This document shows, in pieces, positions 34,307 to 43,030 of a stretch of 64,000 nucleotides of DNA. The position numbers and the translations under genes are program-made. The notes beneath the pieces are model-generated. The model was not told the origin of the DNA and made no database searches. It worked only from the letters and a program-made list of their open reading frames with translations. Source of the stretch: Duganella sp. 1411 (GTDB taxonomy: Bacteria; Pseudomonadota; Gammaproteobacteria; Burkholderiales; Burkholderiaceae_D); NCBI RefSeq assembly GCF_017833525.1, contig NZ_JAFICD010000010.1, forward strand, positions 1 to 64,000. Reading direction: 5' to 3'. Position 1 is the first letter of the stretch; every line of letters starts with the position of its first letter.

Positions 34307-34433
34307 TTTTCAGGCATGCTTTTCCCAGGCGATGCCCCGCATAGCCGACCGCGTTCGCTGCGGCGGCGCCCGCCCCACACAGCGCTGCCGCCGGTTTTTC
34401 CGCTTTGCCCGAACAGGCCGGTAATCTCCCCTC

Positions 34434-34460
34434 TCAAGTCCGGTTTGATTCTGCCGATAT
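34434..34460 (+). promoter_or_regulatory. sigma-28-like promoter of fliD-fliS-fliT
   Basis: TCAAGTCC, an 11-base spacer and GCCGATAT (34453-34460) match the FliA -10 at 7/8 positions and the -35 at 5/8. It is 34 bases before the fliD start codon. Confidence 0.55.
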
Positions 34461-34494
34461 TGTCTTATATTATTGCTTTACTTAGGAGTGCAAC

Positions 34495-37179
34495 GTGGGC
34501 ATCTCATCACCCGGCATCGGTTCAGGCCTGAACGTCAACGATATCGTCAGCAAGCTGATGGTGGCCGAGTCGACGCCGCTGGCGCAATTCGACAAGAAGT
34601 CGGCCAGCTATCTGGCGCAGGTGTCGGCGTTCGGCAACCTGTCGGGCGCGCTCGGCTCGTTCCAGTCCGCGCTGTCCAGCCTGACATCCCTGAGCGGCTT
34701 CCAGACCATGAGCTCATTGCCCGGCGACAGCTCGATCTTCACCGCCACCGCCGACGGCACGGCCAAACCGGGCAGCTACCGCGTCAATGTCACCCAGATA
34801 GCGCAGCCGCAAACCCTGGCTTCGGGCGGCTACAAATCGACCACGGCCGCGATCGGCCTGGGCGCCAAAACCACCATCAATTTCTCGCTCGGCACCGTCA
34901 GCGGCGGCAGCTTCGGCATCACCGGCAGCGCGCTTGGCGCCAGCCTCACCACCGGCGGCCTGACGCCGGGCGCGCTGAGCATCAACAACACCGCCATCGC
35001 CACCGACGGCACCACCCGCAGCGCGCGCCTGTTGGCCGACGCCATCAACGCCAAGAGCACCACCACCGGCGTGTCGGCCAAGGCCTCGGCCACCGTCACC
35101 AGCGCCACCCTGTTCGGCGCCGCTGGCGCCTCCAGCTTCGGCAATGTCGACACCAGCGGCGGCGGCACCTATTCGCTGTCGGTGGGCGGGGTGCAGATCG
35201 CCGCGCAGGGGGACGGCGTGGCCGCCGGCAGCGGCGTGAGCGCCGCCTCGATCGATGCCGCGCTGACCGGCAACACGGCCACCGCGCGCGCGCTGGCCGA
35301 CGCCAACATTACCTACACCGGCAGCGCCGCCGACGGCACCCTGCAATTTACCAACGCCGACGGCAGCAACATCGCCATCGCCGAGGCCGTCTCCGGCACG
35401 GTCACGGGCGGCATCGGCAACAGCGGCGCGGCCAACATCGGCTCGAGCACCACGGCGGTAGGCGCGATCTCGCTGATCTCGGCCGACGGCAGCCCGATCA
35501 ACGTCGGCGGCTCCAACCCGGCCGGTGCCGGCCTGGCCGCGGGCATCGGCGGCGCCTATCTGGGCGCGACGTACGCGGCCGACTCCGAGCGCACCAGCGG
35601 CAACATCGTCATCGACAGCTCCAACAATTCGCTGCAAGGCATCATGGATGCCATCAACAAGGGCAATTTCGGCGTCACCGCCAGCATCGTCTCGGACGGC
35701 TCGACCGGCACCAATGCCACCCCGAACCGCCTGATCCTGACCTCCACCGCCACCGGCCAGAACTCGACCATGAAGATCTCGCTGGCCGGCGCGGGCGCCG
35801 ACCCGGCCGATCCGGCCTTGGTCAGCCTGCTCGGCTACGATCCGGCCGGCACGCAAAACCTGAGCCAGAAGACGGCCGCCTCGAACACCAAAGCCACCGT
35901 CAACGGTATCGACGTCACCAGTTCCAGCGCCGGCATCTCCGGGGCGATCACGGGCGTGACCATTAGCGCGCTCAAGGTCGGCAGCTCGACGCTGACCGTG
36001 TCCAAAGACACCGCCTCGCTGAACAGCGCGGTCAATGGCTTCGTCAAGGCGTACAACGATCTCACCACGCAAATGACTACGCTGGGCGGCTACAACGCCG
36101 ACACCAAGACTGGCGGCCCGCTGCTGGGCGACACGACGCTGCGCAATCTGCAGGCGTCGATCCGGCGCCAAATGTCGAGCTCGATCACAGGCCTGCAAGA
36201 CACCAGCTTGACCAATCTGTCGCAGATCGGCATCTCGTTCCAGAAAGACGGCACGCTCACGCTCGACAGTACAAAATTGCAGAAGGCCATCGACAGCAAC
36301 TACAACGACATCGCGGGCCTGTTCGCCGCCGTCGGCCGCAGCAACGATCCCGATGTCAAATTCGTCAGTTCCAGTGCGAAGACGCAGGCGGGCGACTTCG
36401 CACTGAATATCACCCAGCTTGCCACCAAGGGTGTGCTCAAGGGCGCCACCGCGTTGCCGGCAGAGACCACCATCGACGCCGACACCACCTGGACCATCAC
36501 GCTCAACGACACCGTGCCGGCCAATCTGACCAACACGCAAACGGTGACGATTCCCGCCGGCACCTACAATCCAAGCCAGTTGGCCACCATGCTGCAGTCG
36601 TCGATCAACGGCGTGAGCGCCTTCGCCACGGCCGGCGCCACCGTCGCGGCCACGGTCGGCGATGACGGCACGCTCAAACTGGAATCGACCCGTTACGGAT
36701 CGAAGTCGAACATCACCGTCTCGAGCGCCAACGGCAGCCCGGTCTCGACCGTGTTTGGCGGCGCCGCCTCCGTCGCTGGCGTCGACGTGGCCGGCACCAT
36801 CGGCGGCTACACGGCCACCGGCGACGGCCAGACGCTGACCGGCGCTCCCGGCGCGCCGGTCGACGGCTTGAAGCTGACGGTGGCCGGCGACACCATCGGC
36901 TCGCGCGGCACCTTCGGTTTTTCCCAAGGTTACGCCTACCAGCTCAACAACCTGGCGGCCGGTTATCTCGGTTCCCAAGGCGCGCTGACCAGCCGCACCA
37001 CCGGCCTGAACAAGAGCGTGGCCGACATCACCAAGCAGCGCGACGCCTTCAGCGCCCGTCTGGTCGACATCGAGGCGCGCTACCGCAAGCAGTATTCATC
37101 GCTCGACACCTTGATCGCCAGCATGAACACGACGACCTCATTTTTGACGCAACAATTAGCGGCCCTGGCCAAGTCCTAA
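34495..37179 (+). CDS. fliD: flagellar hook-associated protein 2 (filament cap)
   Basis: The 894-residue cap protein has the FliD N-terminal domain (G-I-S-S-P-G-I-G-S-G-L-N-V-N-D-I-V near the start) and the C-terminal FliD domain (L-S-Q-I-G-I-S-F-Q-K-D-G-T-L and a final coiled coil with T-T-S-F-L-T-Q-Q-L-A-A-L). It is nearly twice the length of enteric FliD (about 470); the extra residues are Thr/Ser/Gly/Ala-rich beta-type domains in the middle, which would project from the cap. The GTG start at 34495 is supported by AGGAG six bases before it. Co-transcribed with fliS and fliT. Confidence 0.93.
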   Translation: MGISSPGIGSGLNVNDIVSKLMVAESTPLAQFDKKSASYLAQVSAFGNLSGALGSFQSALSSLTSLSGFQTMSSLPGDSSIFTATADGTAKPGSYRVNVTQIAQPQTLASGGYKSTTAAIGLGAKTTINFSLGTVSGGSFGITGSALGASLTTGGLTPGALSINNTAIATDGTTRSARLLADAINAKSTTTGVSAKASATVTSATLFGAAGASSFGNVDTSGGGTYSLSVGGVQIAAQGDGVAAGSGVSAASIDAALTGNTATARALADANITYTGSAADGTLQFTNADGSNIAIAEAVSGTVTGGIGNSGAANIGSSTTAVGAISLISADGSPINVGGSNPAGAGLAAGIGGAYLGATYAADSERTSGNIVIDSSNNSLQGIMDAINKGNFGVTASIVSDGSTGTNATPNRLILTSTATGQNSTMKISLAGAGADPADPALVSLLGYDPAGTQNLSQKTAASNTKATVNGIDVTSSSAGISGAITGVTISALKVGSSTLTVSKDTASLNSAVNGFVKAYNDLTTQMTTLGGYNADTKTGGPLLGDTTLRNLQASIRRQMSSSITGLQDTSLTNLSQIGISFQKDGTLTLDSTKLQKAIDSNYNDIAGLFAAVGRSNDPDVKFVSSSAKTQAGDFALNITQLATKGVLKGATALPAETTIDADTTWTITLNDTVPANLTNTQTVTIPAGTYNPSQLATMLQSSINGVSAFATAGATVAATVGDDGTLKLESTRYGSKSNITVSSANGSPVSTVFGGAASVAGVDVAGTIGGYTATGDGQTLTGAPGAPVDGLKLTVAGDTIGSRGTFGFSQGYAYQLNNLAAGYLGSQGALTSRTTGLNKSVADITKQRDAFSARLVDIEARYRKQYSSLDTLIASMNTTTSFLTQQLAALAKS

Positions 37180-37206
37180 CGCGACCCCATTCACAGGAGA
37201 CAGAAT

Positions 37207-37641
37207 ATGTTCGGATCTCGACAAACTGGCGTGCATGCCTATGCCAAGGTCGGCATGGAAACAGGCGTTGTGGCCGCCAGCCCCCACAAGCTGATCGTCA
37301 TGCTGTTCGACGGCGCGCTGGTGGCGCTGAACGCTGCGCTGGGCGGCATCCGCAGCGGCAACATCGCCGAGAAGGGCAAGTCGCTGTCGAAGGCCATCAT
37401 GATCATCGACAGCGGCCTGCGCGCCGCGCTCGACAAAAAGGCCGGCGGCGAGATCGCCGAGGGCCTCGACGCGCTGTACGAATACATGAGCGGCCGCTTG
37501 CTGACGGCCAACATCAACAACGACCCGGCCATCGTCGAGGAAGTGCAGCGCCTGCTCATCGAGTTGCGCGACGCCTGGAACGCCATCGCCGACACCCCCG
37601 CCGTGACCGGCATCAAACAACCCAACCTCGCGAGCGCCTGA
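37207..37641 (+). CDS. fliS: flagellin export chaperone FliS
   Basis: The 144-residue helical protein shows the FliS signature: S-P-H-K-L-I-V-M-L-F-D-G-A near residues 27-39 and a later L-Y-E-Y-M. FliS binds the FliC C terminus and prevents early polymerisation in the cytoplasm. It lies 27 bases after fliD and 3 bases before fliT, the standard fliDST arrangement. Confidence 0.96.
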   Translation: MFGSRQTGVHAYAKVGMETGVVAASPHKLIVMLFDGALVALNAALGGIRSGNIAEKGKSLSKAIMIIDSGLRAALDKKAGGEIAEGLDALYEYMSGRLLTANINNDPAIVEEVQRLLIELRDAWNAIADTPAVTGIKQPNLASA

Positions 37642-37644
37642 TCC

Positions 37645-37974
37645 ATGATGACGAGCCAAGAAATTTTATCCGTGTACGCCGCCATGGCCGCCCTGACCGA
37701 ACAGATGGTGCAGGCCGCCACCCGCAGCGACTGGGACATGCTGGTGCTGCTCGAGGAGCGCGTGGCCGTGCACGTGCAATCGCTGCGCGAGCAGGAGCCG
37801 CCGCAGCCGATGCGCGGCGCCGAGCGCGAACGCAAGATCGAACTGATACGCCAGATGCTCAACGCCGACCGCCGGATCCGCGACCTGACGATGCCGTGGA
37901 TGGAACAGCTGTCCAAACTGATCAACTCGACCGGCACGGAACGGCGCGTGGTTAACGCCTACGGCAGCGTTTAA
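37645..37974 (+). CDS. fliT: FliT-like flagellar export chaperone
   Basis: This is a 109-residue, mostly helical protein with a conserved W-D-M-L-V-L-L-E-E-R segment near residues 30-40. Sequence conservation in FliT is low, so the call rests on size, helicity and position directly after fliS. FliT normally binds the FliD C terminus and, in enterics, FlhDC. The last residues (Y-G-S-V) follow a basic stretch. Confidence 0.8.
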   Translation: MMTSQEILSVYAAMAALTEQMVQAATRSDWDMLVLLEERVAVHVQSLREQEPPQPMRGAERERKIELIRQMLNADRRIRDLTMPWMEQLSKLINSTGTERRVVNAYGSV

Positions 37975-37988
37975 AGCGGGCCGGCGTC

Positions 37989-39482
37989 ATGCTGCCGCGC
38001 TTTGACGCCGCCGTCATGCCGGTGCGGCCGGCCGATGGCATCGGCGCCGGCGCCGCCGTCGGCGACGAACGCCAGGCCGCGCTCCAGCGCGTGCTGCAGG
38101 GCATGGTCGGCAAGTCGGTGACGGCCGAGGTCATGTCCCGCTTCAACGACGGCAGCTCGCTCGTCAAGGTGGCCGACAACGCGGTGCGGATGATGTTGCC
38201 GCCCGGCGTCAACGTCGGCGACCAGGTGCCGCTGACCGTGTTGACCGCCTCGCCGCGGCCGACTTTCCAGCTCGGCACCGGCACCCCCGGCGCCAGCACC
38301 ACCCTGGTCTATTCCGAAAGCGCCGCCGCCGATGGCGAGGCGCTGTATTCGCCGCCGACGCTGCCGTCGCAGCAAGCGTCCGCCCAGCCGGGCCGCGCGC
38401 CGGCCGCCACCGTCCCCGGCCAGCCCGCCGACCCGGCGCAGGCCGGTGCCGAGGCCGAGGCCGGTGCCCTTCCCGGCCAGGTCCGTCCGGGCGCCGCGCA
38501 GCCGGGCGCGCAACCGGCCGTGGCCAGGCCCGGCGCGGACCCGGCCAATCCAGCCGCCATCCAGGGCCAGCCCGCCGACGCCGCCCAGGCCGCGCAAAGC
38601 GGCCGGCCGGCGCCATCGGCGGCCGGTGCCGCCGCTCAACCGGCGGCGGCCCAGGCGGCCGGCACCGCCGTTCCGGCGGACGCGGTCAAGCCGCAAAGCC
38701 TGGCCGCCACGCTGCTGGGCAAGGCGCCGCTGACGCCGGCCAGCGAACTGCCGGCGCTCGACCACACCACGCCGCAATCGACGCTGAGCAGCACCGCCCG
38801 CGTGTTGACCAGCGTGCTGACCGCCGCGCCGGGCGGCCCGGCCGCGCAACTGGCGCTGATCGGCAAGACCGCACTGTTCGGCAACAGCCTGCCAGCCACC
38901 GACGAGCTGGCGCAAAAGCTGCAGGACACCATCTCCAAGAGCGGCTTGTTCTATGAATCCCACGTCACCGAATGGGTCAAGGGCGAGCGCACGCTGCCCG
39001 AGCTGATGCGCGAGCCGCAGATGCAGCGCATGGCGCAAGCGGGCGAGAACGCCGCGCGCGCGGCCGCCGGCGGCCCCGATCTGACGGCCGCCCAGATGAT
39101 CAACCAGCAATTGCACACCCACGAGCAGGGCCGCGTCCAGTGGCAGGGCGAGGCCTGGCCGGGCCAGGCGATGCAGTGGGAGGTGCGCCGCGAACAGCGC
39201 GAAGGCCGCAAGCAGGACGGCGGCGGCGCCGGCGACGACACCCCGGAACAGATCTGGCGCAGCGGCGTGCGCTTCCGCTTTCCGCTGCTGGGCGAGGTGT
39301 CGGCGTCGGTGACGCTGGTCGGCGGCCAGGTCCACATCCAGGTGCAGGCCGGCAGCGACGGCGCCGCCGACACCTTGCGCGCCCACGCGGGCGGGCTGGA
39401 GCGGGCGATGGAGGCGGCCGGGGCGCCGCTGTCGTCGCTGCTGATCACGCGCGACGACGCCGGAGGCGGCGATGGCCGATGA
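37989..39482 (+). CDS. FliK-like hook-length control domain protein
   Basis: The 497-residue protein has a short N-terminal domain (V-G-K-S-V-T-A-E-V near residues 41-49), a long Pro/Ala/Gln-rich linker (about 110-240) and a C-terminal domain like the FliK C-terminal Flg_hook region (V-R-F-R-F-P-L-L-G-E-V-S-A-S-V-T-L near residues 424-440, then Q-V-H-I-Q-V-Q-A). A second, more typical FliK is encoded at 48432-50099. The following gene is a lone FlhB C-terminal domain. The same two-gene pairing is known in Bacillus (ylqG-ylqH), so this is probably the FliK-like/FlhB-like pair rather than the true ruler. It overlaps the next gene by 11 bases. Confidence 0.72.
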   Translation: MLPRFDAAVMPVRPADGIGAGAAVGDERQAALQRVLQGMVGKSVTAEVMSRFNDGSSLVKVADNAVRMMLPPGVNVGDQVPLTVLTASPRPTFQLGTGTPGASTTLVYSESAAADGEALYSPPTLPSQQASAQPGRAPAATVPGQPADPAQAGAEAEAGALPGQVRPGAAQPGAQPAVARPGADPANPAAIQGQPADAAQAAQSGRPAPSAAGAAAQPAAAQAAGTAVPADAVKPQSLAATLLGKAPLTPASELPALDHTTPQSTLSSTARVLTSVLTAAPGGPAAQLALIGKTALFGNSLPATDELAQKLQDTISKSGLFYESHVTEWVKGERTLPELMREPQMQRMAQAGENAARAAAGGPDLTAAQMINQQLHTHEQGRVQWQGEAWPGQAMQWEVRREQREGRKQDGGGAGDDTPEQIWRSGVRFRFPLLGEVSASVTLVGGQVHIQVQAGSDGAADTLRAHAGGLERAMEAAGAPLSSLLITRDDAGGGDGR

Positions 39483-39804
39483 CACCCCGCGCCGGCCGCT
39501 GCAGCAGGCGGTGGCGCTGGCCTACCAGGACGGCGCGCCGGCGCCCAAGGTCGTGGCCAAGGGCCGCGGGCTGGTGGCCGAGCAGATCATCGGCGTGGCC
39601 AAGGAGGCCGGCGTGTTCATCCACGAGTCCAAGGAACTTGTGTCTTTGCTCATGGATGTGGATTTAGATCAACAAATTCCACCCACGCTGTATCGTACGA
39701 TTGCGGAACTATTGGCCTGGCTATATCATATTGAATCAGCGCAAAAGTCCGGTTTGCCCCTGCCCGAGGCCCCGGACACCAGCCTCCCACTCACCGAGAT
39801 TTGA
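39472..39804 (+). CDS. stand-alone FlhB C-terminal domain (EscU/YscU switch-like)
   Basis: This 110-residue protein corresponds to the part of FlhB after the N-P-T-H cleavage site: V-A-L-A-Y-Q-D-G-A-P-A-P-K-V-V-A-K-G-R-G-L-V-A-E-Q-I near residues 14-38 and I-P-P-T-L-Y-R-T-I-A-E-L-L-A-W-L-Y near 69-85. The N-P-T-H motif and membrane half are absent. In other bacteria such proteins can partly replace cleaved FlhB in export specificity switching. It overlaps the FliK-like gene and is followed closely by ycgR. Confidence 0.85.
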   Translation: MADDTPRRPLQQAVALAYQDGAPAPKVVAKGRGLVAEQIIGVAKEAGVFIHESKELVSLLMDVDLDQQIPPTLYRTIAELLAWLYHIESAQKSGLPLPEAPDTSLPLTEI

Positions 39805-39815
39805 CGCCGGCCACG

Positions 39816-40574
39816 ATGTATCCACACTTTCAGGATGTCGAATTGGAAAACTGGCACGATTTTGAAATCGAGTCGCGCAAGGAGATCGTCGCCCTGCTGC
39901 GCGGCATCGGTGATAAGAACCAGCTGATCCGCATGCTGATCCACGGCGAAGCGGACGTCTGCGTCACCTCCATCCTCGACGTCGACGACCAGCTCGACAC
40001 GGTCGTGCTCGACAGCTCGATCGACCCGGAGCAAAACCAGCGCATCCTGGCCGCGCGCGGGCTGTCGTTCGAGACCACGCTCGACAAGGTGCGCATCCTG
40101 TTCGCCGCCGAGCGCGTCGAACCGACCGTGTTCGAAGGCACGCCGGCCTTCAAGATGACGGTGCCGCCGACCCTGATCCGCCTGCAGCGGCGCGAGTTCT
40201 ACCGCATCGCCACGCCGGTGACCAATCCGGTGCGGGTGGTGATCGCGCTGCCGGAGCAGCTGGGCGGCGTCACCACCTTCCCGCTGGCCGACATCAGCTG
40301 CGGCGGCATCGCCATCCTGGACAACAAGATGCTGCTGGGCGACGCCATCGGCAAGGAATACCTGAACTGCCGCATCGACCTGCCGGAGATCGGCCAGGTC
40401 ACCACCGCGCTGCAAGTGCGCAACTCGCTCGACCTGACCCTGCTCAACAACAAGACCAACCGCCGCCTCGGCTGCGAGTTCGTCAACATCCCGCGCGGCA
40501 TGCTGGCCTACGTGCAGCGCTACATCACCAGGCTCGAGCGCGAACGCAACGCCCGCATCGCCGGCCTGGCCTGA
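39816..40574 (+). CDS. ycgR: c-di-GMP-responsive flagellar brake protein YcgR
   Basis: The 252-residue protein has an N-terminal YcgR domain and a C-terminal PilZ domain. The c-di-GMP-binding residues are visible: R-R-E-F-Y-R (R-x-x-x-R type) and D-I-S-C-G-G-I (D/N-x-S-x-x-G). With c-di-GMP bound, YcgR slows the motor by contacting FliG/FliM or MotA. The diguanylate cyclase at 30.3-31.9 kb could supply the signal. The ATG at 39816 is preferred over a TTG at 39801 that overlaps the preceding stop codon. It converges directly on the next gene. Confidence 0.93.
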   Translation: MYPHFQDVELENWHDFEIESRKEIVALLRGIGDKNQLIRMLIHGEADVCVTSILDVDDQLDTVVLDSSIDPEQNQRILAARGLSFETTLDKVRILFAAERVEPTVFEGTPAFKMTVPPTLIRLQRREFYRIATPVTNPVRVVIALPEQLGGVTTFPLADISCGGIAILDNKMLLGDAIGKEYLNCRIDLPEIGQVTTALQVRNSLDLTLLNNKTNRRLGCEFVNIPRGMLAYVQRYITRLERERNARIAGLA

Positions 40575-41537
40575 TCAGCGGCGGTACGACGCCCGGTACG
40601 CCGACGGCGAGGTCTGCAACACGGTGCGGAAATGCTGCCGCAACGACAACGCCGAACCGAACCCTGCCTGCTGCGCCACCACCTCGACCGAGGCGTCGCC
40701 GCTTTCCAGCATCCACTGCGCGTGCGCCAGCCGCTGGCCCAGCAACCACTGCTTGAACGAAGTGCCCGTCGCCTGGCGGAAATGGCGCGTGAAGTTGCGC
40801 CGGCTCATGGCCGCCCGCTCCGCCAGCGCGTCGATGCTGTGGGCCTGCTCGAGGCGTTGCGTGACCCACTCCAGCACCCCGGCAAACCGCCCGTCGCTGC
40901 CGGACACCGGCAACGGCCGCTCGATGAACTGCGCCTGCCCGCCCTGGCGGTGCGGCGCGATCACCAATTGCCGGGCGACCCGGTTGGCGGCGTCGGCGCC
41001 GCGCAGCCCGCGCAGCAGGTGCAGGCAGCAATCGAGGCCGGCGGCCACGCCGGCCGACGTCAGCACCCGGCCGGCGTCGACATACAGCACGTCGCAATCG
41101 ACATCGACCTTCGGGTAGCGCGCGGCCAGCGCGGCGGCGAACTGCCAGTGGGTGGTCGCGGCGAGGCCGTCCAGCAGGCCGGCCTCGGCCAGTGGAAACG
41201 CCCCCAGGCACAAGCCCACCACCCGCGCGCCGCGCGCATGGGCGGCGCGCAGGGCCTCGAGCAGCGCGGGCGGCGCCGGACGGCAATCGTTGTGCCACGA
41301 GGGCATGATGACGATGTCGGCCTGGTCCAGCGCGCGCAGGTCGAAGTCGGTGGCGATGGCGAAGCCGGCGGAGGTGCGCAGCGGCGTGCCGTCGGCCGCG
41401 CAGACGCGCACAGCAAAGCCGCCCTCCCCGCCTTCCCGGCCGGCGTCGAACACCAGGCACGGCACGGACAGGTGGAACGGCGTGATGCCGTCGAAGGCGA
41501 TCACGGCGATATTGGTGGGGTTGGCGGCGGCGCTCAT
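40575..41537 (-). CDS. GlxA-type AraC-family transcriptional regulator
   Basis: The 320-residue protein has an N-terminal DJ-1/PfpI-like domain (V-I-A-F-D-G-I-T-P-F, then V-G-L-C-L-G-A-F-P-L-A-E-A-G-L-L) and a C-terminal AraC-type double helix-turn-helix (M-S-R-R-N-F-T-R-H-F-R-Q-A-T-G and A-G-F-G-S-A-L-S-L-R-Q-H-F). GlxA-type regulators often control nearby amine, nitrogen or amidase genes. The divergent cysteine hydrolase gene is the likely target. The start at 41537 gives the usual beginning; a TATAAT lies about 11 bases upstream. Confidence 0.9.
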   Translation of the reverse strand: MSAAANPTNIAVIAFDGITPFHLSVPCLVFDAGREGGEGGFAVRVCAADGTPLRTSAGFAIATDFDLRALDQADIVIMPSWHNDCRPAPPALLEALRAAHARGARVVGLCLGAFPLAEAGLLDGLAATTHWQFAAALAARYPKVDVDCDVLYVDAGRVLTSAGVAAGLDCCLHLLRGLRGADAANRVARQLVIAPHRQGGQAQFIERPLPVSGSDGRFAGVLEWVTQRLEQAHSIDALAERAAMSRRNFTRHFRQATGTSFKQWLLGQRLAHAQWMLESGDASVEVVAQQAGFGSALSLRQHFRTVLQTSPSAYRASYRR

Positions 41538-41635
41538 GGCCCGATTATATCGCAACGATGCCTTCGGGCCACTGGTTACGAATGGCGCACGGGCCGACAA
41601 TGGACGTCATCATCCACCACCCCAAGGAGTTCATC

Positions 41636-42268
41636 ATGTCCGCATCCCCGCGCCGCGCGCTGCTCGTCATCGACGTGCAAAACGAATATTTCACCGGCAA
41701 CCTGCCGATCGAATTCCCGCCGGTATCGACTTCACTGCCGAATATCACGCTGGCGATGGACGGCGCCAGCGCGGCCGGCATCCCGGTGATCGTGGTCCAG
41801 CACGACGCGCCGGCGGACTCGCCGCTGTTTGCCGTCGGCTCGCCCGCGTGGCAATTGCATCCGGAAGTGGCCGCCCGCAGCGCCGACCACCATATCCACA
41901 AGCGGGCCGCCAGCGCGTTCGCCGGCACCGACCTGGCGCAATGGCTCAAGGACCATGGAATCGACACGCTGACGATCGCCGGCTACATGACGCACAACTG
42001 CGACGCGGCAACGATCTACCAAGCGGCGCACGACGGCCTGACGGTGGAGTTTCTGGCGGATGCGACCGGCTCGCTGCCCTATGAAAACGCGGCGGGCAAG
42101 GCCAGCGCGGAGGAGATCCACCGGGTCTACAGCACGGTGTTCCATTCGAACTTCGCGGCGGTGACGAGCACGGCGAACTGGGTGAAAGCGGTGCGGGAGG
42201 GGCTAGCCATCGAGCGCGACAACATCTACGCCTCGAACCAGCGCGCCCGCGCACACCAACAAAAGTAA
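41636..42268 (+). CDS. cysteine hydrolase, isochorismatase/nicotinamidase family
   Basis: The 210-residue protein has the Asp-Lys-Cys triad of the family: D13 (in V-I-D-V-Q-N), K89 (in I-H-K-R-A-A-S-A-F) and C122 (in G-Y-M-T-H-N-C-D-A-A-T). Such enzymes hydrolyse isochorismate, nicotinamide or other amides; the substrate here is unclear. The ATG at 41636 is seven bases after AAGGAG. It is divergent from the GlxA-type regulator, the common pairing in which that regulator controls it. A long CAA microsatellite begins two bases after the stop codon. Confidence 0.88.
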   Translation: MSASPRRALLVIDVQNEYFTGNLPIEFPPVSTSLPNITLAMDGASAAGIPVIVVQHDAPADSPLFAVGSPAWQLHPEVAARSADHHIHKRAASAFAGTDLAQWLKDHGIDTLTIAGYMTHNCDAATIYQAAHDGLTVEFLADATGSLPYENAAGKASAEEIHRVYSTVFHSNFAAVTSTANWVKAVREGLAIERDNIYASNQRARAHQQK

Positions 42269-42269
42269 C

Positions 42270-42336
<67 letters not shown>

Positions 42337-42357
42337 AAGCCACGAAACCACGAAACC

Positions 42358-42390
42358 ACGTAGGGCGGATTAGCGCAGCGTAATCCGCCA
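42358..42390 (-). repeat. REP-like palindromic repeat, copy 3
   Basis: ACGTAGGGCGGATTAGC...GTAATCCGCCA, the same unit as at 14010 and 14089. It is between the microsatellite and the end of fliE and could form a hairpin that limits convergent readthrough. Confidence 0.75.
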
Positions 42391-42459
42391 CGCGCCGCCA
42401 GGGACGCCTACCGCAACTACGGCCGTGCTCATGTATGAATGTTAGACTTGACCCCGGGG

Positions 42460-42804
42460 TTAGACCTGCATGTTCATGATCTCGTGGTACGACGACACCA
42501 GCTTGTTGCGCACCTGGATCGTGGCCTGGAAGTTGATGCTGGCCTTTTGCATCGCGATCATCGTGTCCGACAGGCTGACGCTGTCGTCGCCCAGCGCGAA
42601 CTTGGTGCCCAGGTCCGCCGCCTTGACCTGGCTGGCGTTGACCGCCTCCAGCGACTTTTGCAACGCGTCCGAAAACTGCGCCTTCGGTACCGCCGGCGCT
42701 TCCGTCTGGATCACCGGCGGCGTCAGGCTCGGACGCGTCGCGTGCGCCTTCAACTGGGCGATCATGGCCTGGATCTGGCTGCTGTCGATGCCACCTGTTC
42801 TCAT
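42460..42804 (-). CDS. fliE: flagellar hook-basal body protein FliE
   Basis: The 114-residue protein contains the FliE C-terminal signature: F-A-L-G-D-D-S-V-S-L-S-D-T-M-I-A-M-Q-K-A near residues 70-89, followed by S-I-N-F-Q-A-T-I-Q-V-R-N-K-L and an end Y-H-E-I-M-N-M-Q-V. It joins the MS ring to the proximal rod. It is transcribed away from fliF rather than heading the fliF operon as in enterics. The 227-base gap to fliF must hold both promoters; I see no clear sigma-54 or sigma-28 site in it. Confidence 0.95.
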   Translation of the reverse strand: MRTGGIDSSQIQAMIAQLKAHATRPSLTPPVIQTEAPAVPKAQFSDALQKSLEAVNASQVKAADLGTKFALGDDSVSLSDTMIAMQKASINFQATIQVRNKLVSSYHEIMNMQV

Positions 42805-43030
42805 CTCTTACTCCCTTGTCTGTTGCTTTCGCGAAACAAATTCCGCGATCTCCGCGCGCCCGGCGTTACAATACGGGACGGCTCTGTCAGTCCTGCCAGA
42901 ATACCAAGCCGGACGCAACACCACAGGCACGAGCAAGACGGTAAAGGGCGCTCTATTCCGGGCATTAAATTTCCGCACAACAAGCAATAATCTGTACTCC
43001 CCCTTTCAGACCACCCGGAACCCAACCATC

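Noticed and set aside
34714..36978. Long minus-strand frame opposite fliD
   Set aside because: It is a shadow of the GC-rich fliD codons; FliD is clear on the plus strand.
42805..43030. Expected sigma-54 (GG-N10-GC) promoter between fliE and fliF
   Set aside because: I could not find a convincing -24/-12 pair on either strand, so none is annotated.
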